NCBI GenBank assembly: GCA_035946735.1
Contig: DASYYZ010000006.1
Location: forward strand, 10,244-74,243
From: Gp13-AA77 sp035946735
Lineage (GTDB): Bacteria; Acidobacteriota; Terriglobia; UBA7540
Length of the DNA: 64,000 bases
Reading direction: 5' to 3'
Shown: piece after piece, positions 26,253 to 35,539 of the stretch
How positions within the stretch are numbered: the first letter of the stretch is position 1
Layout of the letters: every line of letters begins with the position of its first letter
Made by a program: the position numbers and the translations under genes
The notes under the pieces: generated by a model
Databases searched by the model: none
What the model was told of the DNA's origin: nothing
Seen by the model: the letters and a program-made list of their open reading frames with translations, nothing else

Positions 26253-29102
26253 ATGAACGCGGCTAACCCACAGAGCGCAAAACGGTTTTATGAGTTCGGG
26301 CCCTTCCGAATCGACCTCACCGAGCACATTCTTTTTCGCGAAAATCTTCCTGTTCAGCTAACCCCGAAGGCTTTTGACACTCTTCTGGCTCTGGTTGAGA
26401 ATCCTGGCCGCATCCTCGAAAAAGATGACTTGATGAGCAGGGTCTGGCCGGACACAATCGTAGAGGAAAACAACCTCACCCAAAACATTTCAGCGCTGCG
26501 CAAGGCTCTGGGGCAGAACCCGGAAGAACGGACCTATATCGAAACTATTCCCAGGCGCGGGTATCGGTTCGTGGCCACGGTCCGTGAGCGATGGGAGGAG
26601 ATTCCAGAGCTCATCGTACGCGAACGAACGAAATCAATGGTGATTGTTGAGGAAGAGGAGGAAACTGACGTCAGGACCTCTCTTCTGCCGGCACTTGGTC
26701 CCGCCAAGCTCGGCCTTATATCCGCTTTCGCCGTTGTGACGGTGGCAGCTTCCGCGTACTATATCCACACCCGAACCAATACAGCCGACGAGACTTCGAA
26801 TCGGGCATTCGCTGGCAGTGATCTCCGGCGTCGGCCCTCTGTCGCGGTCTTGGGCCTGAGAAACTCAACGGGCAGCGCCAGCACGGCCTGGCTCTCCACT
26901 GCGCTCTCCGAAATGCTGACTTCGGAGCTGGCAGCTGGAGAGCAGTTGCGGGCCATCCCAGGCGAGAGCATCTCTCGTTTGAAGTTGGACTTACCGTTTG
27001 GGCAGTCGGATAGTCTCGCTCCGGACACGCTGGCCCGAATCCGTTCGAACCTGGATAGCGATTACGTGGTGGTCGGCTCGTTTACGGATCTGGGCGCAAT
27101 GAATGGCGGTAACATCAGGCTAGACCTGCGGCTGCAGGACACGCAAAAAGGTGTCATCGTAGCGGCCTTTGGTGAAAACGGAACCGAGGCCGGCCTCTTT
27201 GATCTTGTCTCTCATGCCGGCACTCGCCTGCGCGAAGCCCTGAAGATAGGAGCGGTACCGCAAACGCAGGCCGCTGGTGTAAGGGCGGAGCTACCTTCCA
27301 ACCCTGAAGTGGCCAAGCTTTACTCGGATGGCTTGGGCAAGCTTCGGGCCTTTGACGCCATTGGCGCCCGGCCCTTGCTGGAGAGCGCCGTAGCTCGCGA
27401 CCCGCAGTTTCCTCTTGCGCACTCAGCTCTGGGTACCGCGCTTTCCGCTCTTGGGTACGATGCGAAGGCCCGCGAGGAGGCCAAGAAAGCGTTCGACCTC
27501 TCCGCGAACCTCAATCGTGAGGAGCAGCTGGTAATCGAGGGCCGTTATCGTAGTGTAGCCAATCAGTGGGATCGCGCTCAGGAAGTCTATCGAACGCTCT
27601 TCGGGCTTTTCCCGGACAACCTTGACTACGGCGTCAGCCTGGTGAGCGCTGAGTCGATGAACGCCAAGAGCGACGACGTTATCGCCACTCTTAACATGCT
27701 CAGGCAATTGCCGCCGCCGGCGAATCTTGATCCTCGCATTGACTTGGCCGAAGCTTATTGGGCCGAATCGATCTCGGATTTCAGGCGCGAGCAGCAGGCA
27801 TCGGTACGCGCGGTGGAACGCGGTTCGGTGTTGGGGGCCGTCCTGTTAGTGGCGCGGGCACGACTGGCACAGGCCACGGCGCTCTGGAAGCTGGGCCAGC
27901 CAGAGCAGGCGCTCGCCACCCTGAGGGACGCCGCGATCACTCTCGCGTCGCAGGGTGATCGCGACGGGGAGGCTCAGGCCGCGTTGGGGATTGCCGAGGT
28001 TGAACAGGACCAAGGCGATCTGGCCGCTGCGCACGATGGATACGAGCAGGCGCTTAAGTCGTGGCGTGCGGCCGGTGACGAGCGGGGTGTCGCCGTCTCC
28101 CTGAACAATCTCGGACTTTTGCGCTGGGAACAGGCCGACGCCCAAGGCGCCAGACAACTTTATGATCAGGCGCTTGACGCCTACCGCGAGATTGGTGATG
28201 AGGCTGGCGCGGCCAGGACCCTGAATAATGCCGCCGATGTTTTCTATAGCGAGGGCGAGCTCGAGACCGCCCGCCGAATGTACGAAGAATCGGCGGCGAA
28301 ATATGGTGATGTCGGGGACAAGAGTGGACTGGGGGAGGATGACACTAACATCGCCCTGGTCCTGGCAAATCAGGGAAATCTGGCCGCCTCACGTGGCAAG
28401 TACGAACAGGCAGTGCGCATCGGACGTGAGCTTGGAACGAGGAGTCAGTTGGCCGAGGCCCTGGAGGGCCTTGGTGACGTTACACTCCAGCAGGGGGAGC
28501 TTGAAGCGGCTGGGAAATGGTACGCGCAAGCCCTCTCAATCCGCCGGGAGCTTGGCGAAAAAGGGTCTATGGCTGAAACGCAACTGGATCTCGCTTGGCT
28601 CGCTTTGCAACAGGGCCGACCCGGCGACGCCCAAGCCCTGCTTTTGCCCGCGCTGGACGAGCTCCGGAAAGAGGGAGAATCGGATCTGGAGGCTTATGGC
28701 GAGGCCGAGTTGGCCTGGGCGCTGCTTGGCCAAGGTCGCAGGGATGAAGCCGACGGGGCGGCTGCGCGCGCACGCAGTCTCGCCGAGAAGGCGCAAAGCC
28801 GGAGTATTGAGCTTATCGTGTCCACGGTGGAGTCGCGGGTAGATGCCGCCTCAGGCGACCCGCGGCGCATTGCCGAGGCTAGACAGAGCCTGACAACTGT
28901 GGAGAGCGAAGCTGGCAGGCTCGGATTTGTTGACCGGCAACTCGAGGCCCGTCTGACCTTAGCTGAAATGGACCTCAAAGGGCCTGAGGCCGCATCCGCT
29001 CGCGCTCGGCTCGCCCAAGTTCAAAAACAGGCAGAACAACTGGGGTTTGGCCTGATCGCCCAGAAAGCTGCCAAGTACATTGGCCAGCAAGGCGCAAACT
29101 AG
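26253..29102 (+). CDS. Winged-helix / TolB-like / TPR membrane regulator
   Basis: 949 residues. Residues 10-110 are an OmpR/CadC-type winged helix (YEFGPFRIDLTEHILF, LTPKAFDTLLALVENPG, ISALRKALGQ, PRRGYRFVA). A membrane helix follows (about 150-170), then a TolB-N/FlgO-like domain (PSVAVLGLRN, DYVVVGSFT) and about 500 residues of TPR repeats. DNA binding in the cytoplasm is thus tethered to an outside sensing or scaffolding region, as in CadC. It stands alone; its regulon is not visible. This architecture is frequent in Acidobacteriota. Confidence 0.9.
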   Translation: MNAANPQSAKRFYEFGPFRIDLTEHILFRENLPVQLTPKAFDTLLALVENPGRILEKDDLMSRVWPDTIVEENNLTQNISALRKALGQNPEERTYIETIPRRGYRFVATVRERWEEIPELIVRERTKSMVIVEEEEETDVRTSLLPALGPAKLGLISAFAVVTVAASAYYIHTRTNTADETSNRAFAGSDLRRRPSVAVLGLRNSTGSASTAWLSTALSEMLTSELAAGEQLRAIPGESISRLKLDLPFGQSDSLAPDTLARIRSNLDSDYVVVGSFTDLGAMNGGNIRLDLRLQDTQKGVIVAAFGENGTEAGLFDLVSHAGTRLREALKIGAVPQTQAAGVRAELPSNPEVAKLYSDGLGKLRAFDAIGARPLLESAVARDPQFPLAHSALGTALSALGYDAKAREEAKKAFDLSANLNREEQLVIEGRYRSVANQWDRAQEVYRTLFGLFPDNLDYGVSLVSAESMNAKSDDVIATLNMLRQLPPPANLDPRIDLAEAYWAESISDFRREQQASVRAVERGSVLGAVLLVARARLAQATALWKLGQPEQALATLRDAAITLASQGDRDGEAQAALGIAEVEQDQGDLAAAHDGYEQALKSWRAAGDERGVAVSLNNLGLLRWEQADAQGARQLYDQALDAYREIGDEAGAARTLNNAADVFYSEGELETARRMYEESAAKYGDVGDKSGLGEDDTNIALVLANQGNLAASRGKYEQAVRIGRELGTRSQLAEALEGLGDVTLQQGELEAAGKWYAQALSIRRELGEKGSMAETQLDLAWLALQQGRPGDAQALLLPALDELRKEGESDLEAYGEAELAWALLGQGRRDEADGAAARARSLAEKAQSRSIELIVSTVESRVDAASGDPRRIAEARQSLTTVESEAGRLGFVDRQLEARLTLAEMDLKGPEAASARARLAQVQKQAEQLGFGLIAQKAAKYIGQQGAN

Positions 29103-29168
29103 AAAGCCAGCGACCTCTTAAGGCGCGTTACTCTTCCCCAGCACAAACGGTGCACAGCCGGCCGACAG

Positions 29169-29510
29169 CTAACCTTTGGAAGGAGCTTGCGAACCGTACG
29201 GTGGCCGACAAGGGGTTAACGGCGAGACATACCTGCGCTTGTTGGCGGATTGACCATGAGCTTTGGGACTGTCCGGCTGAGCGCAGGGATTTGGACGGGG
29301 ACTATTGGCGGCTAACTCAAGAAGGTCGTGAGGCTTACCGACCTGTCCCAGCGAGCGATCTGGCGAATGGCCGAATACGGCGGTGCGGTTTCTTGACCCA
29401 AACAGAGGAGCGGGGTTCTGGTTAATGGAAGGGCCACTTGGAATGGCAAAAAGCGAAGCCGTGGCCAGAAACAATCCGATTGCCGCAACAGAACTTATAA
29501 TTGCTTTCAT
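29169..29510 (-). CDS. Possible small secreted peptide
   Basis: 113 residues from ATG 29510. The N-terminus MKAIISSVAAIGLFLATASL is a textbook signal peptide, with a G-rich ribosome site (GGGGGA) before the ATG. The mature part is Pro/Ser/Arg rich without recognisable domains, so the frame may end earlier in a working gene. It lies alone in an 890-base stretch after the large regulator. Confidence 0.3.
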   Translation of the reverse strand: MKAIISSVAAIGLFLATASLFAIPSGPSINQNPAPLFGSRNRTAVFGHSPDRSLGQVGKPHDLLELAANSPRPNPCAQPDSPKAHGQSANKRRYVSPLTPCRPPYGSQAPSKG

Positions 29511-29989
29511 TGGGTCCCCCATCATCCTTGCGTCCGACTCGTGTCGGGAATCCAGTCTCCCGCAAATCGGTCTACACGCTTAGGATATACTCCGCAGGGT
29601 AACAAGTCAAGCTCATTTTTTTAGATTGTGTGTAATATCTGGCAGAGGACGGCGATTGCTGAGGTCAGGGCTGCCTCTTTTGGGAGGACTCCGAAACTCA
29701 TGCGACAAACCTCGGTGCTGCTTGGCCTTAGCTTGGTTGGCGGCGGGTGCGTGGCAAACGCAGCAATTTGACACACTCACAACGGCCCGGTATCCTTGTC
29801 CCGGTAAAGGCGACGCGCATCTAAATACATTGCATGGCCCAGACCCTAACCTTGATTGATTCGTAGAGCCGCGTTTCGCGCTTCGAGAACGGGTGTCAGC
29901 CTGCAGCACCCTGTCCTCCGCGGATTCCATTTATGGATCTATCAGGGACAAGCGGTTGCGGTAGAAGACGGGGCGGCTTGAGGAAGTCT
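29511..29989. other. Intergenic, no supported gene
   Basis: About 480 bases. ORFs of 77 and 105 codons overlap here on opposite strands, but neither has a ribosome site or family-like composition. A T-run near 29618 is not preceded by a hairpin. It probably contains the promoter of the DUF1385-prfA pair. Confidence 0.4.
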
Positions 29990-31009
29990 ATGACAAAAGG
30001 TAGCTTTGTTAATAGGGCAGCGGCCCTGGTCTGGAGTGCGATTCGAATCGCAGCCCTCCCGCTTTTGCAAAGCTCCGAGGAAGTTCTGGTTGGCGGCCAG
30101 GCGGTGATCGAGGGCGTGATGATGCGGTCGCCGCATTCATTTGCAGTAGCGGTGCGCAGGCCCAACGGATCGATCGCTGTTGCGGAGGACTACCTCGATC
30201 GCCCTTCGGAAAGGCACCCTTGGCTTAAGTATCCCATTCTGCGCGGACTGGGAACGCTCGGCCAGGCGATGACGCTCGGAATCCGTGCGCTGAAATACTC
30301 GGCTGAGCATGCAATGGAAAAGCCCGATGCGCCCGAGGGACCAGCGTCCGCGGCGCCTCAGAAGCCGGAGATGAGCCGCTGGCTGATGGCGCTGAACATC
30401 GCCTTTTCACTTGCGTTTTTTATTGCACTTTACAAGCTTTTGCCGCTATACATGGCCACTCGCCTGCAGTCTCGCTACGCCGTGGTTGGGAACCTGTTCG
30501 TGTTCAACTTCGTTGACGGCGTGATTCGAATCGCGTTTTTCCTGGCCTTTCTTGCACTGCTGGCTCGATCGCGCGAAATCAAACGCGTCTTTGAGTATCA
30601 TGGCGCCGAACACAAGGTGGTGTGGGCCTATGAGAAAACGGGCCGCATGGAAGTGGCCACGGCTCGCGCAGCGACACGATTCCACCCGCGTTGCGGCACA
30701 AGTTTTCTCCTGGTGGTGATGGTGATCGCCATGTTCTTCTACATGGTGCTTCCGTTCCATTCTTTCGTTGGGAAGTTGTTAGGCCGCCTGGCGTTGCTGC
30801 CGTTGATCGCGGGCGTCTCCTACGAGTTCATTCGATTCGCGGCCAAGTCACAAGGCAAGCTCTGGCGCTGGGCCTCGCAGCCTGGATTGTGGCTGCAGCG
30901 GATAACCACACGCGAGCCGGACGACAGCCAGATCGAGACGGCCGTCAAGGCCCTGGAGAGCGCCATGACCCTGGAGAAGGCGCGGGGCGGGGAGCTTGTA
31001 GTGGCATGA
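29990..31009 (+). CDS. DUF1385 membrane protein
   Basis: 339 residues from ATG 29990, preceded by GAGGAAG; the frame opens earlier at 29933. Diagnostic segments are VGGQAVIEGVMMRSPHSFAVAVR near the N-terminus, EYHGAEHKVVWAYE and FHPRCGTSFLLVVMV, with four or so membrane helices. The family is widespread and often next to prfA and prmC; its role is not established. Its TGA overlaps the prfA ATG (ATGA). Confidence 0.9.
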   Translation: MTKGSFVNRAAALVWSAIRIAALPLLQSSEEVLVGGQAVIEGVMMRSPHSFAVAVRRPNGSIAVAEDYLDRPSERHPWLKYPILRGLGTLGQAMTLGIRALKYSAEHAMEKPDAPEGPASAAPQKPEMSRWLMALNIAFSLAFFIALYKLLPLYMATRLQSRYAVVGNLFVFNFVDGVIRIAFFLAFLALLARSREIKRVFEYHGAEHKVVWAYEKTGRMEVATARAATRFHPRCGTSFLLVVMVIAMFFYMVLPFHSFVGKLLGRLALLPLIAGVSYEFIRFAAKSQGKLWRWASQPGLWLQRITTREPDDSQIETAVKALESAMTLEKARGGELVVA

Positions 31010-32088
31010 ACTTCATCAGCAGACTTGCAGAGATCGAGAAGAAATATGACCATCTGACCGACCAACTCGGCGAGGCGGCCGTGCTTTCTGATCCGGCTGC
31101 GTATCAGAAGACGGCCAAAGCGCAATCCGATCTTTCCGAGGTTGTCGAAAAGTATCGCCAGTGGAAGGAAATCGAGAGATCGCTCGCTGAGACTAGGACG
31201 ATGCTCGGCGAATCGTCCTCCGATCCCGGCCTGAAGGAAATGGCCGAGGAGGAGATCGGCGAGCTGGAGAAGCGGCGCGGGCAGGTGGAGGACGAGATCA
31301 AGACGCTTCTCCTGCCGCGCGACCCCAACGACGAGAAAAACGTGGTGCTCGAGATCAGAGCCGGCACGGGTGGTGACGAAGCCACGCTTTTTGCCGAGGA
31401 ACTCTTTCGAATGTATTCCCGCTATGCCGAGGCTCAGCGCTGGCGCGTGGAGGTTCTGTCATCGAGCCTTTCGGCGGTAGGAGGACTGAAGGAAGTTATC
31501 GCGCTGATCGAGGGCCGCAAGGTGTATAGCCAGCTCAAGTATGAAAGCGGGGTTCATCGCGTGCAGCGCGTTCCCGCCACCGAGCAGCAGGGCCGAATTC
31601 ACACCTCCGCAGTCACGGTGGCGGTGCTCCCTGAGGCTGACGAGGTTGAGGTGCAGATCGATCCCAAGGACATCCGCATCGACACTTTTTGTTCCTCCGG
31701 TCCGGGCGGCCAATCCGTGAACACCACTTACTCTGCGGTGCGAATTACGCATCTCCCAACCGGCATGGTGGTGTCCTGCCAGGACGAAAAATCTCAGATC
31801 AAAAACCGCTCCAAGGCGCTGAAAGTTCTGCGTTCGCGGCTCTACGAACTGGAGCTGCAGCGACAGCAGGATCAGATCACGGCCGAGCGGCGCCAGATGG
31901 TCGGCAGCGGCGACCGCAGCGAAAAGATCCGCACCTATAACTTTCCCCAAAACCGCCTTACCGACCACCGCATCGGGCTTACCATCCATCAACTCGACCG
32001 CGTCATGAATGGCGACCTCGACGATGTTTTCGAGGCTCTCTCGGCCTACTACCGGGCCGAGCTCCTGAAGGAAGCGACGGCTGCGTAA
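31006..32088 (+). CDS. prfA: Peptide chain release factor 1
   Basis: 360 residues, normal length for RF1. It contains the peptidyl-hydrolysis motif SSGPGGQSVNTTYSAVR with the GGQ Gln, and a PxT-like codon-recognition region in the TSAVTVAVLPE area. It ends translation at UAA and UAG in the ribosomal A site. The prmC methyltransferase that modifies the GGQ Gln often follows prfA; here none does, and an IS701 element begins 232 bases later. Confidence 0.95.
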   Translation: MNFISRLAEIEKKYDHLTDQLGEAAVLSDPAAYQKTAKAQSDLSEVVEKYRQWKEIERSLAETRTMLGESSSDPGLKEMAEEEIGELEKRRGQVEDEIKTLLLPRDPNDEKNVVLEIRAGTGGDEATLFAEELFRMYSRYAEAQRWRVEVLSSSLSAVGGLKEVIALIEGRKVYSQLKYESGVHRVQRVPATEQQGRIHTSAVTVAVLPEADEVEVQIDPKDIRIDTFCSSGPGGQSVNTTYSAVRITHLPTGMVVSCQDEKSQIKNRSKALKVLRSRLYELELQRQQDQITAERRQMVGSGDRSEKIRTYNFPQNRLTDHRIGLTIHQLDRVMNGDLDDVFEALSAYYRAELLKEATAA

Positions 32089-32369
32089 GGGCAGATCCAT
32101 CGCCACGGCCAACCCCGCCCGGGTTACCCGAAATACTTCATCAACGTGCTTGACAATGGTTGGGTGCCCGCGCGTACCGGAGGCAACAGTTCCAAGCCCT
32201 GATGGTGTCACCCCGCGAAGCGCGGGGTCCACGTGAATCATCACAAATCAGTCGTTCTCACACACTCTGGAAGCCCCGCCCTGACAAGGTCCGACGAACC
32301 GTTTCTCAACAAACTGCTAATACTACTGTGTTATAAAGATTGAGGGATAATTGGAATGGGCGTGCGGAT

Positions 32370-32738
32370 ATGGTTCCGAAGCAAGCACGGGAGGAGATTC
32401 ACGGACTCGTGTATGCGGCGGTGGTGGGGAGGCGATCCATCGCTGCCGTGTACGACGACTGCCGGCGCCAGCTTTGCCCTCACAAATTGGGTTGGAATCG
32501 AGTCGGCCAGCGTCGGGTCCTCTGCTATCAGTAGGGCGGCGAGAGTGTAAGCGGGCTGCAATCTCAGAACTCGCCGGGCAATGGGCGCTGCCTGGCCTTG
32601 GAAAAACTCTCCGCCGTGGAGTTGCTCGACGACCCCTGGCATAGCGCGCCCCATCACTCGCAATTTCAGACGTGCATCGAGCGCGTCGAAGTCGATGCGG
32701 AGGATTACCCGCCGCGCGAGCCACAAAATGGACAGTGA
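32370..32738 (+). pseudogene. Passenger gene interrupted by an amber codon (WYL-like fragment)
   Basis: One frame runs from ATG 32370 to TGA 32738 except for TAG at 32532-32534. The first half has AAVVGRRSIAAVYDDCRRQ and LCPHKLGWN, then RVLCYQ; the second half reads on as GGESVSGLQ, RCLALEKLSAVELLDD and PREPQNGQ. The joined text resembles a conserved small protein with WYL-like strand order, where a Tyr or Phe would be expected at the TAG. It lies inside the IS ends, so it travels with the element. Read-through is possible but unlikely. Confidence 0.65.
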
Positions 32739-32798
32739 GCTAAGCGCCGGAGCAGGTGGTGCGCGATGAGGATGCGCAGGGTGGCGATGGAGTGGGGA

Positions 32799-34118
32799 TT
32801 ATGCCGCTCGGGACGAAGGCGGCGAACCCCGGGGCTGGAAGTCGGACGGTATTTCCGGCTTCGGTAGTCTGAGATGACCGGCGCGCGCGGAGGGGGGAAA
32901 ACGGTTCCGCTCAGCGATCAGGAACCCAAAGGCAGCGATGCAAAGCGTGGAATGATGATGAAAGCCGCGCCAGCCTCGCCCTTCGTAGTGCCCCAGTCCC
33001 AGCTCTTGCTTGAGCTCCTGGTAGTCCCGCTCAATAATCCAGCGCTGCTTGGCCAGCCTCACCAAGTCTCGCACCGAGGTCTCGGCGGGCAGGCTCGAGA
33101 GCCAGTACTTGGTGGGCTCCGCTTCCCCTCGGGGCCATTCGATGAGCAGCCACTCTTCCGGATGGGGTTCTGCCTTCCAGTAATCACGACGGGCAGGGCG
33201 CACGCGCACGGCCCCAAAACGCGAGCGCAAGATTCGCTGACTGCCCTGACGCCAACGTACTCCCTTCCAGGCCGAAGAGGGCAGTGCCACCGCCAACTGT
33301 TTGGCCGAGACGGGCTGATGCTCGGGATCGCGGCGCAGCAGTCGGGACGGGCGGCCTCTCCCTTTCCAGGGCTTAGCGGGCAGGGGTTGCTTACCGGGTT
33401 CCCACACGCTGGTGGAGGACTGCACTCCAACCACATACGGGAGTCCCAATTCGGTCACGCCAGCGCGAAACTGACTGTCGATCCCATAGCCGGCATCGGC
33501 CACCACCGCACCCCGGGGAACCCCTTCCTCCACCGCTTGGCGGATCTGCTCCAGCGCCATCTGGGGCTTGGTTTGAAACACCACGTCCTCAGGAACTCCC
33601 GCCCCCCGCCGCCGTTTGCCATCCTGGGCCCAACTCTCCGGCAGGTAGAGTCGCCAGGCGACAGGCAGGCTGGAACCCCAGGTCGCGACCGACAGGCTCA
33701 CCGCCACCCGGCAGTTCTCTTGTTTGCCCACTTGGCCGCAATACTGCCGGGCTACTCCCACCGAGTGGGTACCCTTCTTGGGGAATCCCGTGTCATCCAC
33801 GATCCAGGCCACCACCGGTCCCTTCTTCTCCATCGCCGGCAGAACGTAACTGCGCACCTGCCTCAGCATCGCCTCATCGCTCCAGGGAGCGTCGGCCACC
33901 AGGTGGTGCAGCGACTGATGCAGGCGTCGCACGTTGCCCGGAGCCAGACGCGCGGCCATCGGTTCCACACTCTTGCGCTCACCCGGCAACAACAGTCCAG
34001 TGCAATAGTTCTTCAAGGGAATCTTCCGGTCGGCATGCTCTGCGGCTTGCGCCAGGCCATCCATATACGCCGCAAAGCGCTTCTCCTGTGGGCCTGGCGC
34101 CGAAGAAGTGGCGCTCAT
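32799..34118 (-). CDS. IS701-family transposase (DDE type)
   Basis: 439 residues from ATG 34118; the frame continues past the IS end to 34328 but that part is outside the element. Catalytic region: WIVDDTGFPKKGTHSVGV (first Asp), VVADAGYGID (second Asp) and ERDYQELKQELGLGHYEGR (Glu). This is the DDE_5/IS701 layout. It looks intact, so the element may be active. It reads convergently to the passenger pseudogene. Confidence 0.92.
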   Translation of the reverse strand: MSATSSAPGPQEKRFAAYMDGLAQAAEHADRKIPLKNYCTGLLLPGERKSVEPMAARLAPGNVRRLHQSLHHLVADAPWSDEAMLRQVRSYVLPAMEKKGPVVAWIVDDTGFPKKGTHSVGVARQYCGQVGKQENCRVAVSLSVATWGSSLPVAWRLYLPESWAQDGKRRRGAGVPEDVVFQTKPQMALEQIRQAVEEGVPRGAVVADAGYGIDSQFRAGVTELGLPYVVGVQSSTSVWEPGKQPLPAKPWKGRGRPSRLLRRDPEHQPVSAKQLAVALPSSAWKGVRWRQGSQRILRSRFGAVRVRPARRDYWKAEPHPEEWLLIEWPRGEAEPTKYWLSSLPAETSVRDLVRLAKQRWIIERDYQELKQELGLGHYEGRGWRGFHHHSTLCIAAFGFLIAERNRFPPSARAGHLRLPKPEIPSDFQPRGSPPSSRAA

Positions 34119-34178
34119 GAGCGCAGCATACCACACTTTATAACACAGTAGTACTAAGCTAAACGAACGAGGTCGGAC

Positions 34179-35330
34179 ATGAAGATTGAAACCTTTGAGA
34201 TGGAACGCTGGCAGAGCCAGTGGGAGAATGTTGTTGACTACAACCTCGCTGAAAGCGGCGTCGACCCGTTGACTGTGGAGGAACTGCTCGGCGGAGCCGC
34301 CGCCGTGCAAGAGATCGGGCGCTTGCAAATGTTGTACAACCAGGGCAACGGCACCGGCGAACTACGCGACTTGATCAGCCGGATCTATCCGGGCGCTACC
34401 CGGGATAACGTCGTGGTTACGCACGGAACCTGCGAGGCCAACTACCTTGCGGTGTGGAATCTGGTGGATCCGGGCGACGAAGTGGTGGTGATGCTCCCCA
34501 ATTACATGCAGATTTGGGGTCTGGCGCGCGGATTCGGCGCGCGCACGATCCCTTTTCATTTGCGCGAGGAATCGCGGTGGGCGCCCGACCTCGACGAACT
34601 CCGCCGTGCCGTCTCCAGGCGCACCCGGATGATCGCGGTCTGCAATCCCAATAACCCGACCGGCAGCGTTTTAAGTGAATCCGCCATGGACGAAATTGCA
34701 GCCGTAGCGCGCGACGCCGGCTGCTGGCTGCTGGCGGACGAGGTCTACCAGGGGGCGGAGCTCTCCGGCGAAACCACGCCCTCCTTCTGGGGACGGTACG
34801 AAAAGACGATCGTGAACAATGGGCTTTCCAAGGCCTACGGTCTGCCCGGACTGCGCATTGGCTGGACGGTGGCGCCCAGGGATCTGATTTTCGAGCTCTG
34901 GTCGTACAAGGACTACACGACGATTGCATCATCGGTGGTGAGCGATTTCATGGCGCGGCGCGCGCTCGAGCCCGCCCGGCGCGAGCGCATCTTCGAGCGC
35001 ACGCGTTCCCTTCTGCGCCGCAACTATCCTGTGCTCGAAGAGTGGATGCGCGGCCACGGCCGTGACTTTTCGGTGATCCCGCCGGCGGCGGGCGCTATCG
35101 CATACCTGCGGTATCGCCATCCGATCAACTCGAGCGATCTCATGAAGCGCTGCATCAAAGAGCAGAGCCTGCTAATTGTGCCCGGGGATCACTTCGGGAT
35201 GGACGGATTCATTCGCCTTAACTACGGCGTGCCCGCCGGTCATCTTCGCGAAGGCCTGGAGCGGCTCGATCGCACGCTGAGCAGCGTCGGCGCCGGGTCA
35301 GCGTCGGCGGCAGCAGGAACCAGGGACTAA
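34179..35330 (+). CDS. PLP-dependent aminotransferase, class I/II
   Basis: 383 residues. Fold type I aminotransferase: THGTCEANYLAVW near the cofactor phosphate site, CNPNNPTGSVL, LADEVYQG with the pyridine-binding Asp, and the Schiff-base Lys218 in NNGLSKAYGLPGLRIGW. The sequence is like the capreomycidine-synthase/MocR-free aspartate aminotransferase group; the substrate is not resolvable. The IS701 insertion ends 25 bases upstream of its ATG, so expression may depend on the IS or be lost. Confidence 0.88.
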   Translation: MKIETFEMERWQSQWENVVDYNLAESGVDPLTVEELLGGAAAVQEIGRLQMLYNQGNGTGELRDLISRIYPGATRDNVVVTHGTCEANYLAVWNLVDPGDEVVVMLPNYMQIWGLARGFGARTIPFHLREESRWAPDLDELRRAVSRRTRMIAVCNPNNPTGSVLSESAMDEIAAVARDAGCWLLADEVYQGAELSGETTPSFWGRYEKTIVNNGLSKAYGLPGLRIGWTVAPRDLIFELWSYKDYTTIASSVVSDFMARRALEPARRERIFERTRSLLRRNYPVLEEWMRGHGRDFSVIPPAAGAIAYLRYRHPINSSDLMKRCIKEQSLLIVPGDHFGMDGFIRLNYGVPAGHLREGLERLDRTLSSVGAGSASAAAGTRD

Positions 35331-35461
35331 GGGATGGGGGCAGGACGCAGCGGACGCAAGGGACGAGTGAGCAAGACGCTCTTTTCCGCTTCACTCCGTC
35401 CCTGAGACCTGATGGTTGAGCCTGCAAACTTGAAGACTCCGACTGGCAGCTTGAGACAGTG

Positions 35462-35467
35462 TATAAT
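35462..35467 (+). promoter_or_regulatory. Likely -10 box before the HtrA protease gene
   Basis: A consensus TATAAT 73 bases before ATG 35540. No convincing -35 hexamer at 16-18 bases, so an activator or alternative sigma factor may be needed. Confidence 0.4.
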
Positions 35468-35539
35468 TCCCAAAGCGCATCACACAGACGGTAGGAACGT
35501 AAGGCTCCGCGTTGGCGACGAGCGATAGGAGTTGGCAAG

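Larger units (their letters stand above)
32321..34153. mobile_element. IS701-family insertion sequence with passenger gene
   Basis: 1833 bases bounded by perfect 18-bp terminal inverted repeats TACTACTGTGTTATAAAG. The target duplication CTAA lies at 32317-32320 and 34154-34157, a 4-bp duplication as in the IS701 family. It holds the transposase on the minus strand and a convergent passenger pseudogene. The right end is 25 bases before an aminotransferase start, so the insertion has separated that gene from any earlier promoter. Confidence 0.93.

Noticed and set aside
30035..30055. GATTCGAATC segment like a tRNA T-loop
   Set aside because: It lies inside the DUF1385 coding region, with no acceptor or anticodon arms around it.
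32098..32195. Short frame with PGYPKYFINVLDNGWVPART after prfA, possible protein tail
   Set aside because: It looks protein-like for about 30 codons, but there is no start and no recognised family. Too little to call a remnant.
32211..32227. CCCCGCG-AAG-CGCGGGG hairpin after prfA as terminator
   Set aside because: Perfect 7-bp stem but no T-run follows, so it is left uncalled; it may be only a GC-rich palindrome.
32874..34151. 425-codon plus-strand ORF inside the IS701 element
   Set aside because: Antisense to the DDE transposase, His/Gly/Leu-rich composition typical of GC-rich shadows, ends at the IS terminus.
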